Of a stretch of 64,000 nt of DNA, positions 34,510 through 45,153 are shown in pieces. The DNA is from Fragilariopsis cylindrus CCMP1102. Lineage: Eukaryota > Bacillariophyta > Bacillariophyceae > Bacillariales > Bacillariaceae. Made by a program: the position numbers and the translations under genes. The stretch is from positions 1-64,000 of the forward strand of contig FMBT01000338.1 of NCBI GenBank assembly GCA_900095095.1, read 5' to 3'. Below the pieces are notes generated by a model that worked only from the letters and a program-made list of their open reading frames with translations, was not told the DNA's origin and searched no databases. How positions within the stretch are numbered: the first letter of the stretch is position 1; each line of letters opens with the position of its first letter.

Positions 34510-36033
34510 CTATTTTAATTGTAATAATCTTTGTGTTTTATCTTGAAGGATCGTAGGCCATTCCAGTCGTTCTGTTTGAAAATCTGTATTCTTGAACCGT
34601 GAACAACTTGCTTCTAATGCACCAGGATAATCATCAATATTAAATCGTAATGACGTTATTGTTGAAGAGGACGACGCGCCTGGTGTGGCTTTCTTATTGG
34701 CGGCAGCATCCATACGTTGTAATCCATCTTGTTCTAATTGATCTAACCGTTCACAGGCTGTGGACAATTGTTGTTCCGCATCATTCCGTAATGATTTATC
34801 CGACCATTCTAATGCCGCTAATACCACTCTACCTTCCCCTTCTTTTGCCACAACTCTTTGTAATAATGCCACATCACGACCTTCGGCAGTGGTTGTATAT
34901 TGTACCGCTTTTTTCAAAATACTTTTTGCATCGCTATTCTTATTATTATCATTATAATTATCAGACGACGACGACAATTCCGAAGAAACTTTGCCACCAG
35001 AAACAATTTCTTGACAGGCAGCATCAATTCCTGCATCCAATAATGATATAACGGATCGTGATCTATCACTAATTGAATCAAAGACATCACTTGTTAATAA
35101 ATGTATAATTTTAGCTTCAGCGTATTGTGAATTTTGTCGTAATGCCATACCATATTCCCATGCTGCGTAGGGATTAGTTTTTGCACCATCTTCAATTTGT
35201 TCCTGGATTGTATCATAATCGTCACGTGCATTCAATATCAATGTTTGTTTATAATCTTCCACACCTATTGCTGCTTGCTGATCAGTGATTTGTTTGGGTC
35301 CTAAGCTACGTATTGCACGTGCACGTCCCAACAATGATGCCGGTAATTCAATTGGATCCGCTTTCTCAATTGATTCTGGTAATTTTAATAAATCAATGGC
35401 TATGGTATAATCATTGATCGCCTCTTGTGATAAACTTAATGTCATTTTACAATCCCCACGTACTCGATATAAACCAGCACGTTCATCCGCTGGTTGATTG
35501 GATCTTTCAAAGGATTGAATGGAGTCATCGAATAATGGTAATGCAATCGATGGTGATCGTGATGGACCATAAAATGCACTAAATGCTTTTTGTAATGTCA
35601 AAATTTCCTCTTTTGTTGGTGGTTGTGGTCCTGTTGCTGTTACTGTTACAGTCGTTGTGGTTGTGGCAGTTGCTATGCCTGCTGCTGCTGCTGCTTCGTC
35701 CATTTCATCAATTTCAAATGCATTAGCTGGTGGTACACCCAATGCCAATGCATCAGTACCGTTTATTTTAGACCAATTTTTTATATTATCTGCTAAACTG
35801 GTTGTCTTTGTGGTTCGTGTTAACAGATACGCTGCCTGAATCATTATATCAGCCGCTTGTGATTCCACTACTACACCGGTGGCAGCAGGTGGAACAACTG
35901 GTGTGATGGGTGCAATTGGAAGTACGCTCCAGGCATCGACGACTGATTTCCTCATAAAGTTAATAGTAGTTGATGCAATGATAAGAAGCACCAGCAATAT
36001 CGACGACGACGACGTAAAAGTTGGATTCATCAT
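34510..36033 (-). CDS. Plastid-targeted TPR-like protein
   Basis: 507 residues, one exon; the ATG is the complement of 36031-36033. A signal peptide (ILLVLLIIASTTINF core) leads to SVVDAWSVLP, an A-W variant of the secondary-plastid cleavage motif. The body is mainly alpha-helical with tetratricopeptide-type repeats, such as ERAGLYRVRGDCKMTLSLSQ followed by EAINDYTIAIDLL, then LPASLLGRARAIRSLG with GVEDYKQTLILN, and NPYAAWEYGMALRQNSQYAE. An Asn/Asp/Ser insertion lies at about residue 355. The C terminus (SLRFNIDDYPGALEASCSRF) resembles stromal or lumenal TPR proteins of plants and algae, but I cannot name an orthologue. It probably acts as a scaffold or assembly factor in the plastid; this is inference. 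Confidence 0.7.
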   Translation of the reverse strand: MMNPTFTSSSSILLVLLIIASTTINFMRKSVVDAWSVLPIAPITPVVPPAATGVVVESQAADIMIQAAYLLTRTTKTTSLADNIKNWSKINGTDALALGVPPANAFEIDEMDEAAAAAGIATATTTTTVTVTATGPQPPTKEEILTLQKAFSAFYGPSRSPSIALPLFDDSIQSFERSNQPADERAGLYRVRGDCKMTLSLSQEAINDYTIAIDLLKLPESIEKADPIELPASLLGRARAIRSLGPKQITDQQAAIGVEDYKQTLILNARDDYDTIQEQIEDGAKTNPYAAWEYGMALRQNSQYAEAKIIHLLTSDVFDSISDRSRSVISLLDAGIDAACQEIVSGGKVSSELSSSSDNYNDNNKNSDAKSILKKAVQYTTTAEGRDVALLQRVVAKEGEGRVVLAALEWSDKSLRNDAEQQLSTACERLDQLEQDGLQRMDAAANKKATPGASSSSTITSLRFNIDDYPGALEASCSRFKNTDFQTERLEWPTILQDKTQRLLQLK

Positions 36034-37459
36034 GATTTTCGATCGGCTTCTTCGTCTTGAGTTTTCTTTTCTCTTTTTTTCCTCTCTCTCTCTCTCTCTT
36101 ATTCTGTTGTAGGCATGCAGGTTGGGTTGGTGTGTTTATCATCTACCAAGTATCTCACTCTCTATTGTAAGATACAAAGAAGGACAATGAGGAATTATTG
36201 CTGGATGACAATGAGGCAGTCGTGTACCGGTACTGTGCGCATGCATACTGTATGTGCTGTTGACTTCGTTGCTCCTCTACTAGTAGGGCAGATTTTATTG
36301 CCATTTTGTATCTTTATTTTGAAAGGTTAACATCATCCTTGGAAACGTTCATTCATTCTAAAATCGCGCTGTCTGTCTGTCTTTCAACCTCACTAATTAA
36401 CATAATACGAGGGTCTCTCGTGCTTTTTTTCGTTAAATTCTCCTGTTTTGAAACTAAATAAATCATAGCATCTCTTTAACTTTCCGCACACGGTACTGTA
36501 GTAAATGTACAATTCTCATCACACAAAACGAGCAAAGCTAGATTGAAGAGCAGACTGCACCAATTTCAATATGAACGTTCCTTGCGCATTGTACGACTGA
36601 TTGTTCTTTGAATATCCTGACTCACAACTCGACTCATTCGACTCAAAACATTTTTTAACTTTCAGAAAATTACAATACGCAGTTCCTCGTGCATCGCCCT
36701 TCGGAACTAGTACAGTACTTTCTTGGTACTTGCGCGCAGCGTAAAACACAAAAGTATTTAACATACCCGACTTGTTCGCGTTTTTAGCACGGTACCATAC
36801 TAGCGCGAGTGATTTTCATGGTACAGTACTGTACTAGCGATTACATAGGCCTTAGTACATAGAGAAATCAAACATTAAATAATTTCTTCCACCATAATAA
36901 GCGTAAAGCTCACTCGCCTTCACTTACCCTCTCACAAATCTACGCACTCGATGGTACACAACTGAAACTTCAATATCTTCAACATTTCTAACAACGTTGC
37001 GGATGCTTTCTGTGGGCTCACAAAAACGTGCAGACCATGTATTGGTTGCGGATTTATTATTTACATACTGTATAAGAAAACAAAAAGAACTTATAACCAT
37101 TTACCTCGACGTGTCGCCCACCTACCACCTTTGCAGCGAAACAAGGAAATATACAGTACAGTAAGTCAAGTTTCCGTTATTACAAGTCAAGTAGTAGTAG
37201 TAGACGCGGACGCTTGATTTTTAGACCAGACTTATCGGACTGACTCTACTAATAAAGCCAAAAAGAAGTAGTAATCTAAAAGAATTATTTTGAAAAGGGT
37301 ATTACTTCTTCTGTTATTTCTTTCCAGTAACTTACAGTAAAAGTGAACAACACATGTCAGCATTATCTAACATTTATTTCTGTTGTGAAGTCAAAGATCG
37401 AATTGAGAATTGAGAGTAGTTGTGTAGTAATACTAAATAAATAAACAGACAAAAATCGA
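36034..37459. other. Intergenic
   Basis: Upstream regions of the TPR gene (-) and the CRAL-TRIO gene (+). It holds (CT)n at about 36084-36099, the motif ACTCGACTCATTCGACTC near 36627-36645, and GTAGTAGTAG at 37190. No coding exon is supported. Confidence 0.45.
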
Positions 37460-40175
37460 ATGAATCGCACCAAACAAACAAACAAAAGTAGTAGTAGTAG
37501 TAGTAGTAGCAGTAACGAAAGTAAAACATGGCCATTGTTTCCGTCAATATTCTCATCATCATCATTTTCGTCATTATCCAAATCAAATGATGCCAACAAT
37601 AATGCCAACAATAATGCCAATAGTAATAACAAAGCAATAATAATGGAACCATTTGATGATGATAAGGAAAAAGATGATCCAAAGACTGTGAATGAAATTT
37701 TATCAAAAGAATTATTCCATTTATCAATGAAAGATCGTAATGATATACAAGAAGAAATTCATGGTGTACATTGTTTAGCACCGATTGAAACACCACAAAT
37801 GATAGAAGAATCACTGAAAAACCTTTCAAATATATTGAAGGATGATAAACTTATACCAGTGTCTGAAAAATATGCATACCTATTAAGTCAACAACAAGAT
37901 TTAATAGAAACAGTAGAATCAGAATCAGGAACAAAATAAAAACAGAATCAGGAAAAAAAACACCAAAAACATCAGAATCAGGATCAAAGCCAAAATCAAA
38001 ATCAAAATCAGCAATACCAATACCAATAATAAAAGAAACATATGTCAATGATATAAATTTTCGTTTACGTTTCTTAAGATGTGAATTATTTAATGTTCTA
38101 AAGGCAGCAAAACGTATTGTCTATTTTCTAAATCTAGTATTAGAATTATTTGGTAAATATGCATTAGTAAGACCAATTCGACTAAGTGATTTTACAAAAG
38201 AGGAACAAAAAGATTTCCGTAAAGGGTACGTTATGTAACATATACGATAGTAGGTAGATGACCATTTATTTTCATTGTCAACTCAACTCAACTCACCTCA
38301 CCTCACCTTACCTTACCTTACCTCACCTTACCTCACAAAATAATACCTTTATTATATTATAATAGACGGTATCAATTCATGCCATTTCGTGATCGAGCTG
38401 GACGACGTATATTATGTATATTTCCTGGTGCTGAATTACGAGAGATTCCACCAGAAACACATGTAAGTAAACAACAGTACAAGTAACAGTAACACTAGCC
38501 AATGTTTAGACTAGTGCAGTCCCTACTCACTCGATCACTCGCTATGTTACAGTATATTGCCTTACTTCTCTACACATGCAGAAAACTCACGTCAGACCTT
38601 TTTTTTTGTCTTATATTCACGTTCCTACTCAATATTCTCGTTTGTATATTCTACTTACTTACTTACTTACTATACTATTACTACTATTACTACTACTACA
38701 CTAACAACTAATAGGCAAAAATTGCATTATATATAATGTGGGCTGCTGGATATGATATTCATACACAAAGAAAAGGACTATTAATTTTAGCTTGGTTTGA
38801 TAAAGCATCAAAAATATCGAATACAAATAAAAAACAATTTGCGAAAGATCATGAGGTAGCTACGGTACGAGCATGTGCCATCCATATGTGTACACCAGAT
38901 ACACCCTTGTATAGATTTCGACAATCAGTAGCCACAATGAGAATTGGTCATAATCGTAAAAAATTAAAAACTCATCTTGGTACGTGTGTGTGCACATTAT
39001 TTGTCGTACTATCCTTCCTTCCTTCCTTCCTTCTTTCCTGCAACTATATTTTTTCGCCTTTTTGTACCTCATCCAATATTTATTTCTTCTTCACCATTAC
39101 TGTATTGTGCCGCTATGTAGGTGAATCGGTAGAATTAAAATATATGTTACAATCGTATGGTATAACCGGTGATGAAATACCTATAAGTTGGTCGGGAACA
39201 GTGAAACTTGCAAATTTTAAAAAATGGATGAGGATGAGACTATTATTAGAAAAACAGGTACCATACCATGAGTTATACTATGATGAACCCTCAACATCAT
39301 TATCATCATCCTCATTCACAACATCATTAACGACAACAGTAGTAGGGGTGAATACGCCGATGGATACGCCGATGGATACGACAGATACAAATACAAATAC
39401 GAATATCACGAATAATGCAATCACAATGATGATAAGCCAAAGCCCAGGTATGGAAACAGAAATAGAAACAGAAGCGAGAAATAGCACGACTATAACCACA
39501 AATATAAACACAAACACAAACATGGTAGCAACTTCAATGAAGATGATTGAATGTCCATATTTAAATGATGTTGTTTTTAGACAAGGAACGAGTGCAATTG
39601 GTAATCCTGGAAATGTAACATTCCGATCAATGATTGAATCAAAACTTAATGCTGTTGACGATACTACTAATAGCAAGACAACAACAACAAAACCAACAAC
39701 GATAACAACAGCAACAAACAAAATGATGAAAACAAAACGTATCGTACATGAAATTATGGATGAGTTAAAAAATAATTCGAATGGGCGTGTACTGATATGG
39801 AATGAGAAAGGTTGGTGGGATGTATTACTTAATGAAGAACAGATATATTTAAAAATTGAATACATTGTACGTGAAATTCGTAATACAATACTAAAAAAGA
39901 AACGGTTGATGGCAGCATCAACATCAGCAACAGCAACAGCAACATCATTATCAGAAAATAGTAAGATGGTTAGTCAAATTACCAATTTGAATAGTGGTAC
40001 ATCAATATTCCAATCTCAAGATGGTATTACAAATGTAACCGTAGCTACTACAAATAGAATTAAACGTCAAAGATTAAATAATTGTAGCAATAATGCCAAT
40101 GATAGTAGTGACGACGATGGTGATGATAAAAGTTGTACTGCAGTATGTTTTGGAATGAAATTTATGACGTGGTAA
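37460..40175 (+). CDS. CRAL-TRIO-like protein with a C-terminal DUF6824-like domain
   Basis: Exons 37460-38225, 38366-38462, 38715-38979 and 39121-40175; donors GTACGT/GTAAGT, acceptors TAG. About 727 residues. The N-terminal part has DRNDIQEEIHGVHCLAPIET and the Sec14/CRAL-TRIO N lobe (FRLRFLRCELFNVLKAAKRI). The lipid-binding lobe follows (FRDRAGRRILCIFPGAEL, MWAAGYDIHTQRKGLLILAW). After a Thr/Asn/Met-rich linker comes NDVVFRQGTSAIGNPGNVTF R with a later VLIWNEKGWWDVL helix region, resembling DUF6824, a domain I know mainly from diatoms. Exon 1 changes frame near 37936: it meets TAA at 37937-37939 while the preserved protein resumes one frame over. A one-base slip in the A-rich tract, or a 77-nt intron at 37913-37989, would explain it. 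Predicted role: lipid or small-hydrophobe binding; partners unknown. Confidence 0.7.
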
Positions 40176-40255
40176 ACATAAAACATAACATAACATATGT
40201 AATTTTTCATCATTAATTTTTTATTTATTTATTTTCTTCTGTTGAACTTGCTTCG

Positions 40256-40868
40256 CTAGCGTGAGAAAAAACCTGTCCGGACAGGTTGTCCGTACGTCAG
40301 CCGTTTTAGACGAAAATTACTAGTAAATGCGTGCACACGCAGGAAATATATAGGAAATGAATGTTGTAAGGGGCCTCTAATAAAACAATACCAGAACACT
40401 CTGAAACCAAAGTAAGCACATTATCTGCTTCCATTCATTTAACAGAATATATATATCTATTATGCATGATACTTTAAGCATATTCTATTTGATTTATAAG
40501 GCACCGAATTAACTGTAAAATCTGAATTTTTCGTCGAATATCACGTAAATTCACCGCGCATTATGGACAAAATTGACGATTTTGGACAAATATTAGGCTC
40601 GTTTCCCAAACTAGTTAAATCCAATAAACAAGATAATAAAGCCTTAATAATTTATATGGCTGTATTCATCTGTTTCCAGGCTTTAGGGCTATATATTCAG
40701 CTAGTTTTCTAACCCTACATTTATTGTATTATTAGACATTGCCACTGGTACGTATTATACAAAATTGGTCAGGGGAAGAATTCAAAAGTGCGTGCTATTA
40801 CCGCGCAAGAACTGATTTTTTGTATTTTGGGACAGGTTTTTCCGAGGACAGGTTTTTTCTCGCGCTAG
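40256..40868. mobile_element. 613-bp MITE with terminal inverted repeats and TTCG duplication
   Basis: The left end CTAGCGTGAGAAAAAACC... at 40256 is matched by the reverse complement of the right end (CTAGCGCGAGAAAAAACC...) at 40868, with one mismatch in the first 23 bases. Both ends are followed inward by a second ACCTGTCC-type block. The 4-bp sequence TTCG lies directly outside both ends (40252-40255 and 40869-40872), as expected of a target-site duplication. The interior is AT-rich and non-coding, so it would depend on a transposase made elsewhere. The superfamily is uncertain. Confidence 0.8.
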
Positions 40869-40872
40869 TTCG

Positions 40873-41351
40873 TAGGATACCTTTCATTATTTTATTTTAT
40901 TTTTAGCTAAACACAAAAAATCTTGCTTCTAATTTTATTATGTTTTACCCATGATGGCGTGCTTGTTTATTTGCTTCATGCTTAAATTTTCTGCAACGTC
41001 AAAAACAACGACAACGACAAACCAACGACAACGGTAGTAGACGACAACGATAACAACCACGTTCAGCCAAGACCTCCCATACTGTAAAGGCATACTAGAC
41101 ATACAAGAACTCTCCTTTCTCAAGGAAGCCTTTGTTTTTCATTTTGAAACACCAACACCAGCACCAGCACCAACAACCCAAACCAAAACGTGTCAAGGAA
41201 CAACAAGACAGCTCCCGATATTGCGGAATTGAAAAAGCGCTGACGAAAATAAAGGGTACCAGTAGCAGTAATAGCAGCACGCACATATTCTAGTCTAAAA
41301 AAGAGAGAGACAGAAAGAAAACAAACACAAAAAAAGAATAGAATATAAATA
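40873..41351. other. Spacer before the lumenal protein gene
   Basis: No gene supported. It contains CAACGACAACGA repeats at 41005-41050 and ACCAGCACCAGCACC at 41150-41170, which give meaningless antisense frames. Confidence 0.4.
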
Positions 41352-42242
41352 ATGCGTCTATTAATATCATTCTTGTCGTCTTCATCAATGACGAAAATAG
41401 GACTATTCTTATTTTCATTATTGGAAGTTTCAGCATACACCTTGACTACTACTTCTACTACCAGAAATAACAATAATAATATTGGCAGTCCGACTACTAC
41501 GACGACGAACGACAGAAGAAGAAATACCGGTAATAGAATATCATCATTATTGTTAGTAAATCAAAAGGGACGAAATATTGAAGAAATAATATATCATGGT
41601 AAAAAGAAACGCAAATGTCTTTGTCCACCCGAGGATGATAATGACGATAAAGATGAAGATGATGACATGTTGGATGCAGTATCATTATTAAATGAAGATC
41701 GTCGTGAAGTATTATTTGCAATGATGGGTAGTATGTGGTCAATATCAGCAGGGAATCCACAACCAGTATATGCAACATATGGTATGGATGCAAAAATTGA
41801 ATTACCTGATGTTATTGCTGGTATGAATGATCGTCAAAATAAACAATGTTTAGTTGAATCATTAGGTAATAGAGAATGTTTAGTATATAAAGAAACAGAT
41901 CCCAACAAATTATTATATAAAGTTGCAAATTCACAAATTTTATAAGATAGAATACAGTTAGCATTAAATTCATTAGATTTAATACCATCATTAGTTGAAA
42001 CAAAAAAATGGAATGATATTAATAGTATATTAATTGGTGGACCAATGGGACAATTATCATTAACATTAAATTTATTAAGTTAAGATAATCCTGATCCAGA
42101 ATGTATCAAATTAATACGTAAAATTAAAGAAGATTGTTTTGCAATTGGTACAGCAACAACACAAAGACAATGTAATGATATATTAAAATACAATGATAAA
42201 GCAAAAAATGATATGAAAGAATTTCTATTGTTACTATCATAA
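41352..42242 (+). CDS. Thylakoid-lumenal protein (diatom family) interrupted by two in-frame TAA codons
   Basis: 297 codons from the ATG at 41352 to TAA at 42240-42242. A signal peptide (KIGLFLFSLLEVSAY) has an A-Y plastid motif. After an acidic spacer a twin-arginine signal follows (DRREVLFAMMGSMWSISAGN, cleavage near VYA), pointing to the thylakoid lumen by the Tat route. The mature part matches a diatom family I recognise by ELPDVIAGMNDRQNKQCLVE, LGNRECLVYKE and GGPMGQLSLTLNLLS. Codons 198 (41943-41945) and 244 (42081-42083) are TAA, yet the frame continues with family-like sequence (DRIQLALNSLDLIPSLVETK; CIKLIRKIKEDCFAIGTA). No intron removes them. Possibilities are a young pseudogene, sequence errors, or read-through. 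Function of the family is not known to me. Confidence 0.65.
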
Positions 42243-43276
42243 ATCATAAATCATCATCCTGAATATGAAAAGGAATGAATAGAATCATAGTCATAATCAT
42301 AATCATATTATGAATAACGACTCGACTCGAATCGATTCATAAACAATAACAGTAACAATAAATACGTACATACATACTGTGGCAGTGCAGTGCAGTAAAT
42401 CATTCTATAAATCATTATAGCTATTAATGTTAATATATAGTCAATCAAGTCAAGTCAGTACTCTACTAATGGAACGGATATAAAGGAGCAGGAGCAGTAG
42501 CAGCAGCAGCAGGAGAATAAGCGCAAATTTCTGATCTTTTTGATTTTTGATGCACTAATAAATACTCTAGTAGTAGACAACGATGCGGTGACTGTTCTAT
42601 TAAAAACTGCTGCTGCTGTTTATACTCTGCTGTTGCTGTTGTTGTTGTAATGATGTGATGATGTGATGTGTTCGTTGGATCTTTCTTCTTTCGGATTATT
42701 TCTCGCTGCTTAGTTATTGATCAAGATACTACAGTAAGGATGGGGATAAGAGTTGACTTCTTTCTGAAAGGGGGGAAGAAGAAGGAGGGAAGTCATCCCC
42801 TCCCAGTAATTAACCACAGTCGTAAAAGGGATTTTAATGGTCCTGTAAAAACGTTTTTTGAGTGGTACAGTAACGTAAGGCGTTTTCGTTATTCTGAATA
42901 CAGTATATTAATAAGAAGAATACCGCATCCCGTTTCTCCTCTCATAATAGTCAACACCAATAACCCCTAGTACAAAGAATCTTTGGTGAACGAGGATGGA
43001 AAAATCCGAAGTCGATTTCCTCATTCCCTTTTATCTCTGCCCCTGATCGATATTTTCGTGAGACGACAATGTGGTTCTTATCCATTCCCACTACATTAGA
43101 TTTAATCATTTTTCATCACTTATTTTTTGTTTTGCCGTTTCCTTTGACTATTTTTCGAACATTCAACTACCGCAAATGTTCATAAACTTGTCAAAGTAAA
43201 ACCTTGATTCATTGTATCTCATACAAGTCAAGTACAGTACAGTATCTCACCGATAAACAAAAAAACAAATATCAAG
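42243..43276. other. Intergenic
   Basis: TCATAA/TAATCA repeats at 42285-42310 follow the stop of the lumenal protein gene. Later come (AGCAGC)n at about 42490-42510 and (GCT/GTT)n at 42600-42640. Frames in 42660-42970 lack recognisable sequence. Confidence 0.45.
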
Positions 43277-43999
43277 ATGTCATCATCCATCGCCTCCCAT
43301 ACGCCTGCTAAACCTAGAATGCGTATTGACATTTCTAAACTTCCTCGAGAGTTACGTGAATGTATTGACGAATTCAATTTAGATGTCAATCGTGATGGTG
43401 AACTTGATTCTGGAGAGATTATTTTGGCTGTTGACAAATTAGCATCCAAATCTAAAGATAATAATGGACTTAAAAAGATTATTTATGGATTATGTGGACT
43501 ATGTTTATTTGCTGTATTGTCGGCTGGTTGTATATTCGGTGCGACCATCGCAGCTGCACGACTTGCGAAAGATACGGAAGTTGATTCCGCTAGCGGAATC
43601 ATGTACGCAAAGGGTAGTCACAAAACTATGAAAACAGAAGATGTTATGATATATTCGAGTGCAACTAATACTATCATTGATATGTCAAATGACGAATTAA
43701 ATGTCTTGAAAGTTATTTTACTAACGGATGGTAATGTTAAGTTTCAAATCAAAGGTTATGCACGATCCATGAATACTGATAATGATGATGATGATCAACG
43801 GGTTAAGCTGTTGGTAGAAGGTGGTACTATCACATATGATAATGCAGGCATTGTTAGTGCGACCGGTGATGCACAAGAACTATTGGAATTCGCGTACGGT
43901 GTTAATACTAATAGTATTCTTGCAAGTGCTTTAGTAAGTCCTACTTTAACAACAACAGGAGGAGGAAATTCCTGCTTGCTCACCCTACAAAAGAAATGA
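43277..43999 (+). CDS. EF-hand protein with one membrane segment (diatom family)
   Basis: 240 residues from the ATG at 43277, single exon. The cytosolic N terminus carries one canonical EF-hand loop (DVNRDGELDSGEI, residues about 35-47) after the helix RELRECIDEFNL. One membrane segment follows (GLCGLCLFAVLSAGCIFGAT, residues about 78-98), then a roughly 140-residue domain of beta character (ETEVD... MSNDELNVLKVILLTDG, VKFQIKGYARSM, LLVEGGTITYDNAG). I have seen this plan (EF-hand, membrane helix, extracytosolic domain starting with K-[ED]-T) repeatedly in diatom proteins, often in families. Ca2+ binding on the cytosolic side is a fair inference. The role of the outer domain is unknown. Confidence 0.75.
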   Translation: MSSSIASHTPAKPRMRIDISKLPRELRECIDEFNLDVNRDGELDSGEIILAVDKLASKSKDNNGLKKIIYGLCGLCLFAVLSAGCIFGATIAAARLAKDTEVDSASGIMYAKGSHKTMKTEDVMIYSSATNTIIDMSNDELNVLKVILLTDGNVKFQIKGYARSMNTDNDDDDQRVKLLVEGGTITYDNAGIVSATGDAQELLEFAYGVNTNSILASALVSPTLTTTGGGNSCLLTLQKK

Positions 44000-45153
44000 G
44001 AAAAAATTTGGAAATTCCCGCAAAAAAAGAGGTGGGGCCTTCTAATAAGTGTTGTAATTCTGCTGGTGAGTGCTTTTAACCTTGAATGGAATGAATTGAT
44101 TATTGAGAAAAAGAATATATCTACAAACATAACGAACAAACGTACGAACGAACTAAGAATAGTAAAGCAAAGCACACGGAACAAGGCATATATATATTAT
44201 ATATTTATACACACCAACGATTCCTACCATTCGAATACGTATTACCGTATACTGTACATATATGTGTATATGATATTACACACATTGCATACAGCAATCA
44301 GTATTCACATCATTATACCCAAAAAAAGCCACCAACCACAATAATACTAGTCTCACAGAATAGTAACTAAAAATAGTGTAGATTACTTATCTTTATATAA
44401 ATTACTGTTTTAGATGATAAGTGTGTGATGAGTTTAGTTAGGTATTGTTCGTATTCAATACATTAATTGGTTGTTTAGTTCTTGTCGGTGGAATTCAAAA
44501 CTACTGGGCTATGATAAGAGAGGAGGAGCATGATTAAAATACAACTTGATTATTCATTCGAAACGGAATAAACTTGAACGACTTGACCTCGCCGTCCTCT
44601 CGAACACTAGTTTTTTTTTAATGAAAATGTGAGAGGGAAGACAACATAATCTCATTCGTATATAAATCGTGATTGACAAGGTATCAAAAAACTGTATTAT
44701 TTAAGCCAAAATAAATAAAAAAGGAAAAGACAAAAAAAATAAAAAAAATCCAACACTCAATTTGGCGAATCGATCTACCCGAACCGGAGATTTTGAATTG
44801 GTAATACCCCTAATCGTCTGCAATCCTCAGCAGTACGTACGATGGCGCGCACCTTACAATTATTGTTTGATTCATTCGATTCGATTAAGACTGGCCCTGA
44901 GAGATCATCTTCGTGTGTCGAGGGTCAGACGCTAGCCATTCATTCGTCGCCTGCTGTGAACACGACACTTCACAATCATTCAATTCATCATCAAACATCA
45001 CAGCCATCATTCCCTTTTCTTCGAAAGAACAGCAGAAGGGGCAAGCAACAATTTCAACATCATCCGTCGTATACAGAGATCTCATCACAGAGGGATAGTA
45101 AAAACGAAATAGAATCAGAATCAAATCAAATCAATTCATATCACAAATTGAAA
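44000..45153. other. Intergenic and probable 5' leader of the NYN gene
   Basis: AT-rich 3' flank of the EF-hand gene, then upstream region. A frame is open from an ATG at 44842 into the NYN gene, but its 104 residues are Ser/Gln/His-rich and precede a canonical signal peptide, so I treat it as untranslated leader. A GATTCATTCGATTCGATT motif lies at 44869-44886. Confidence 0.45.

Noticed and set aside
44842-45153. 104-residue N-terminal extension of the NYN protein
   Set aside because: It is low-complexity and would bury a canonical signal peptide that starts at 45154.
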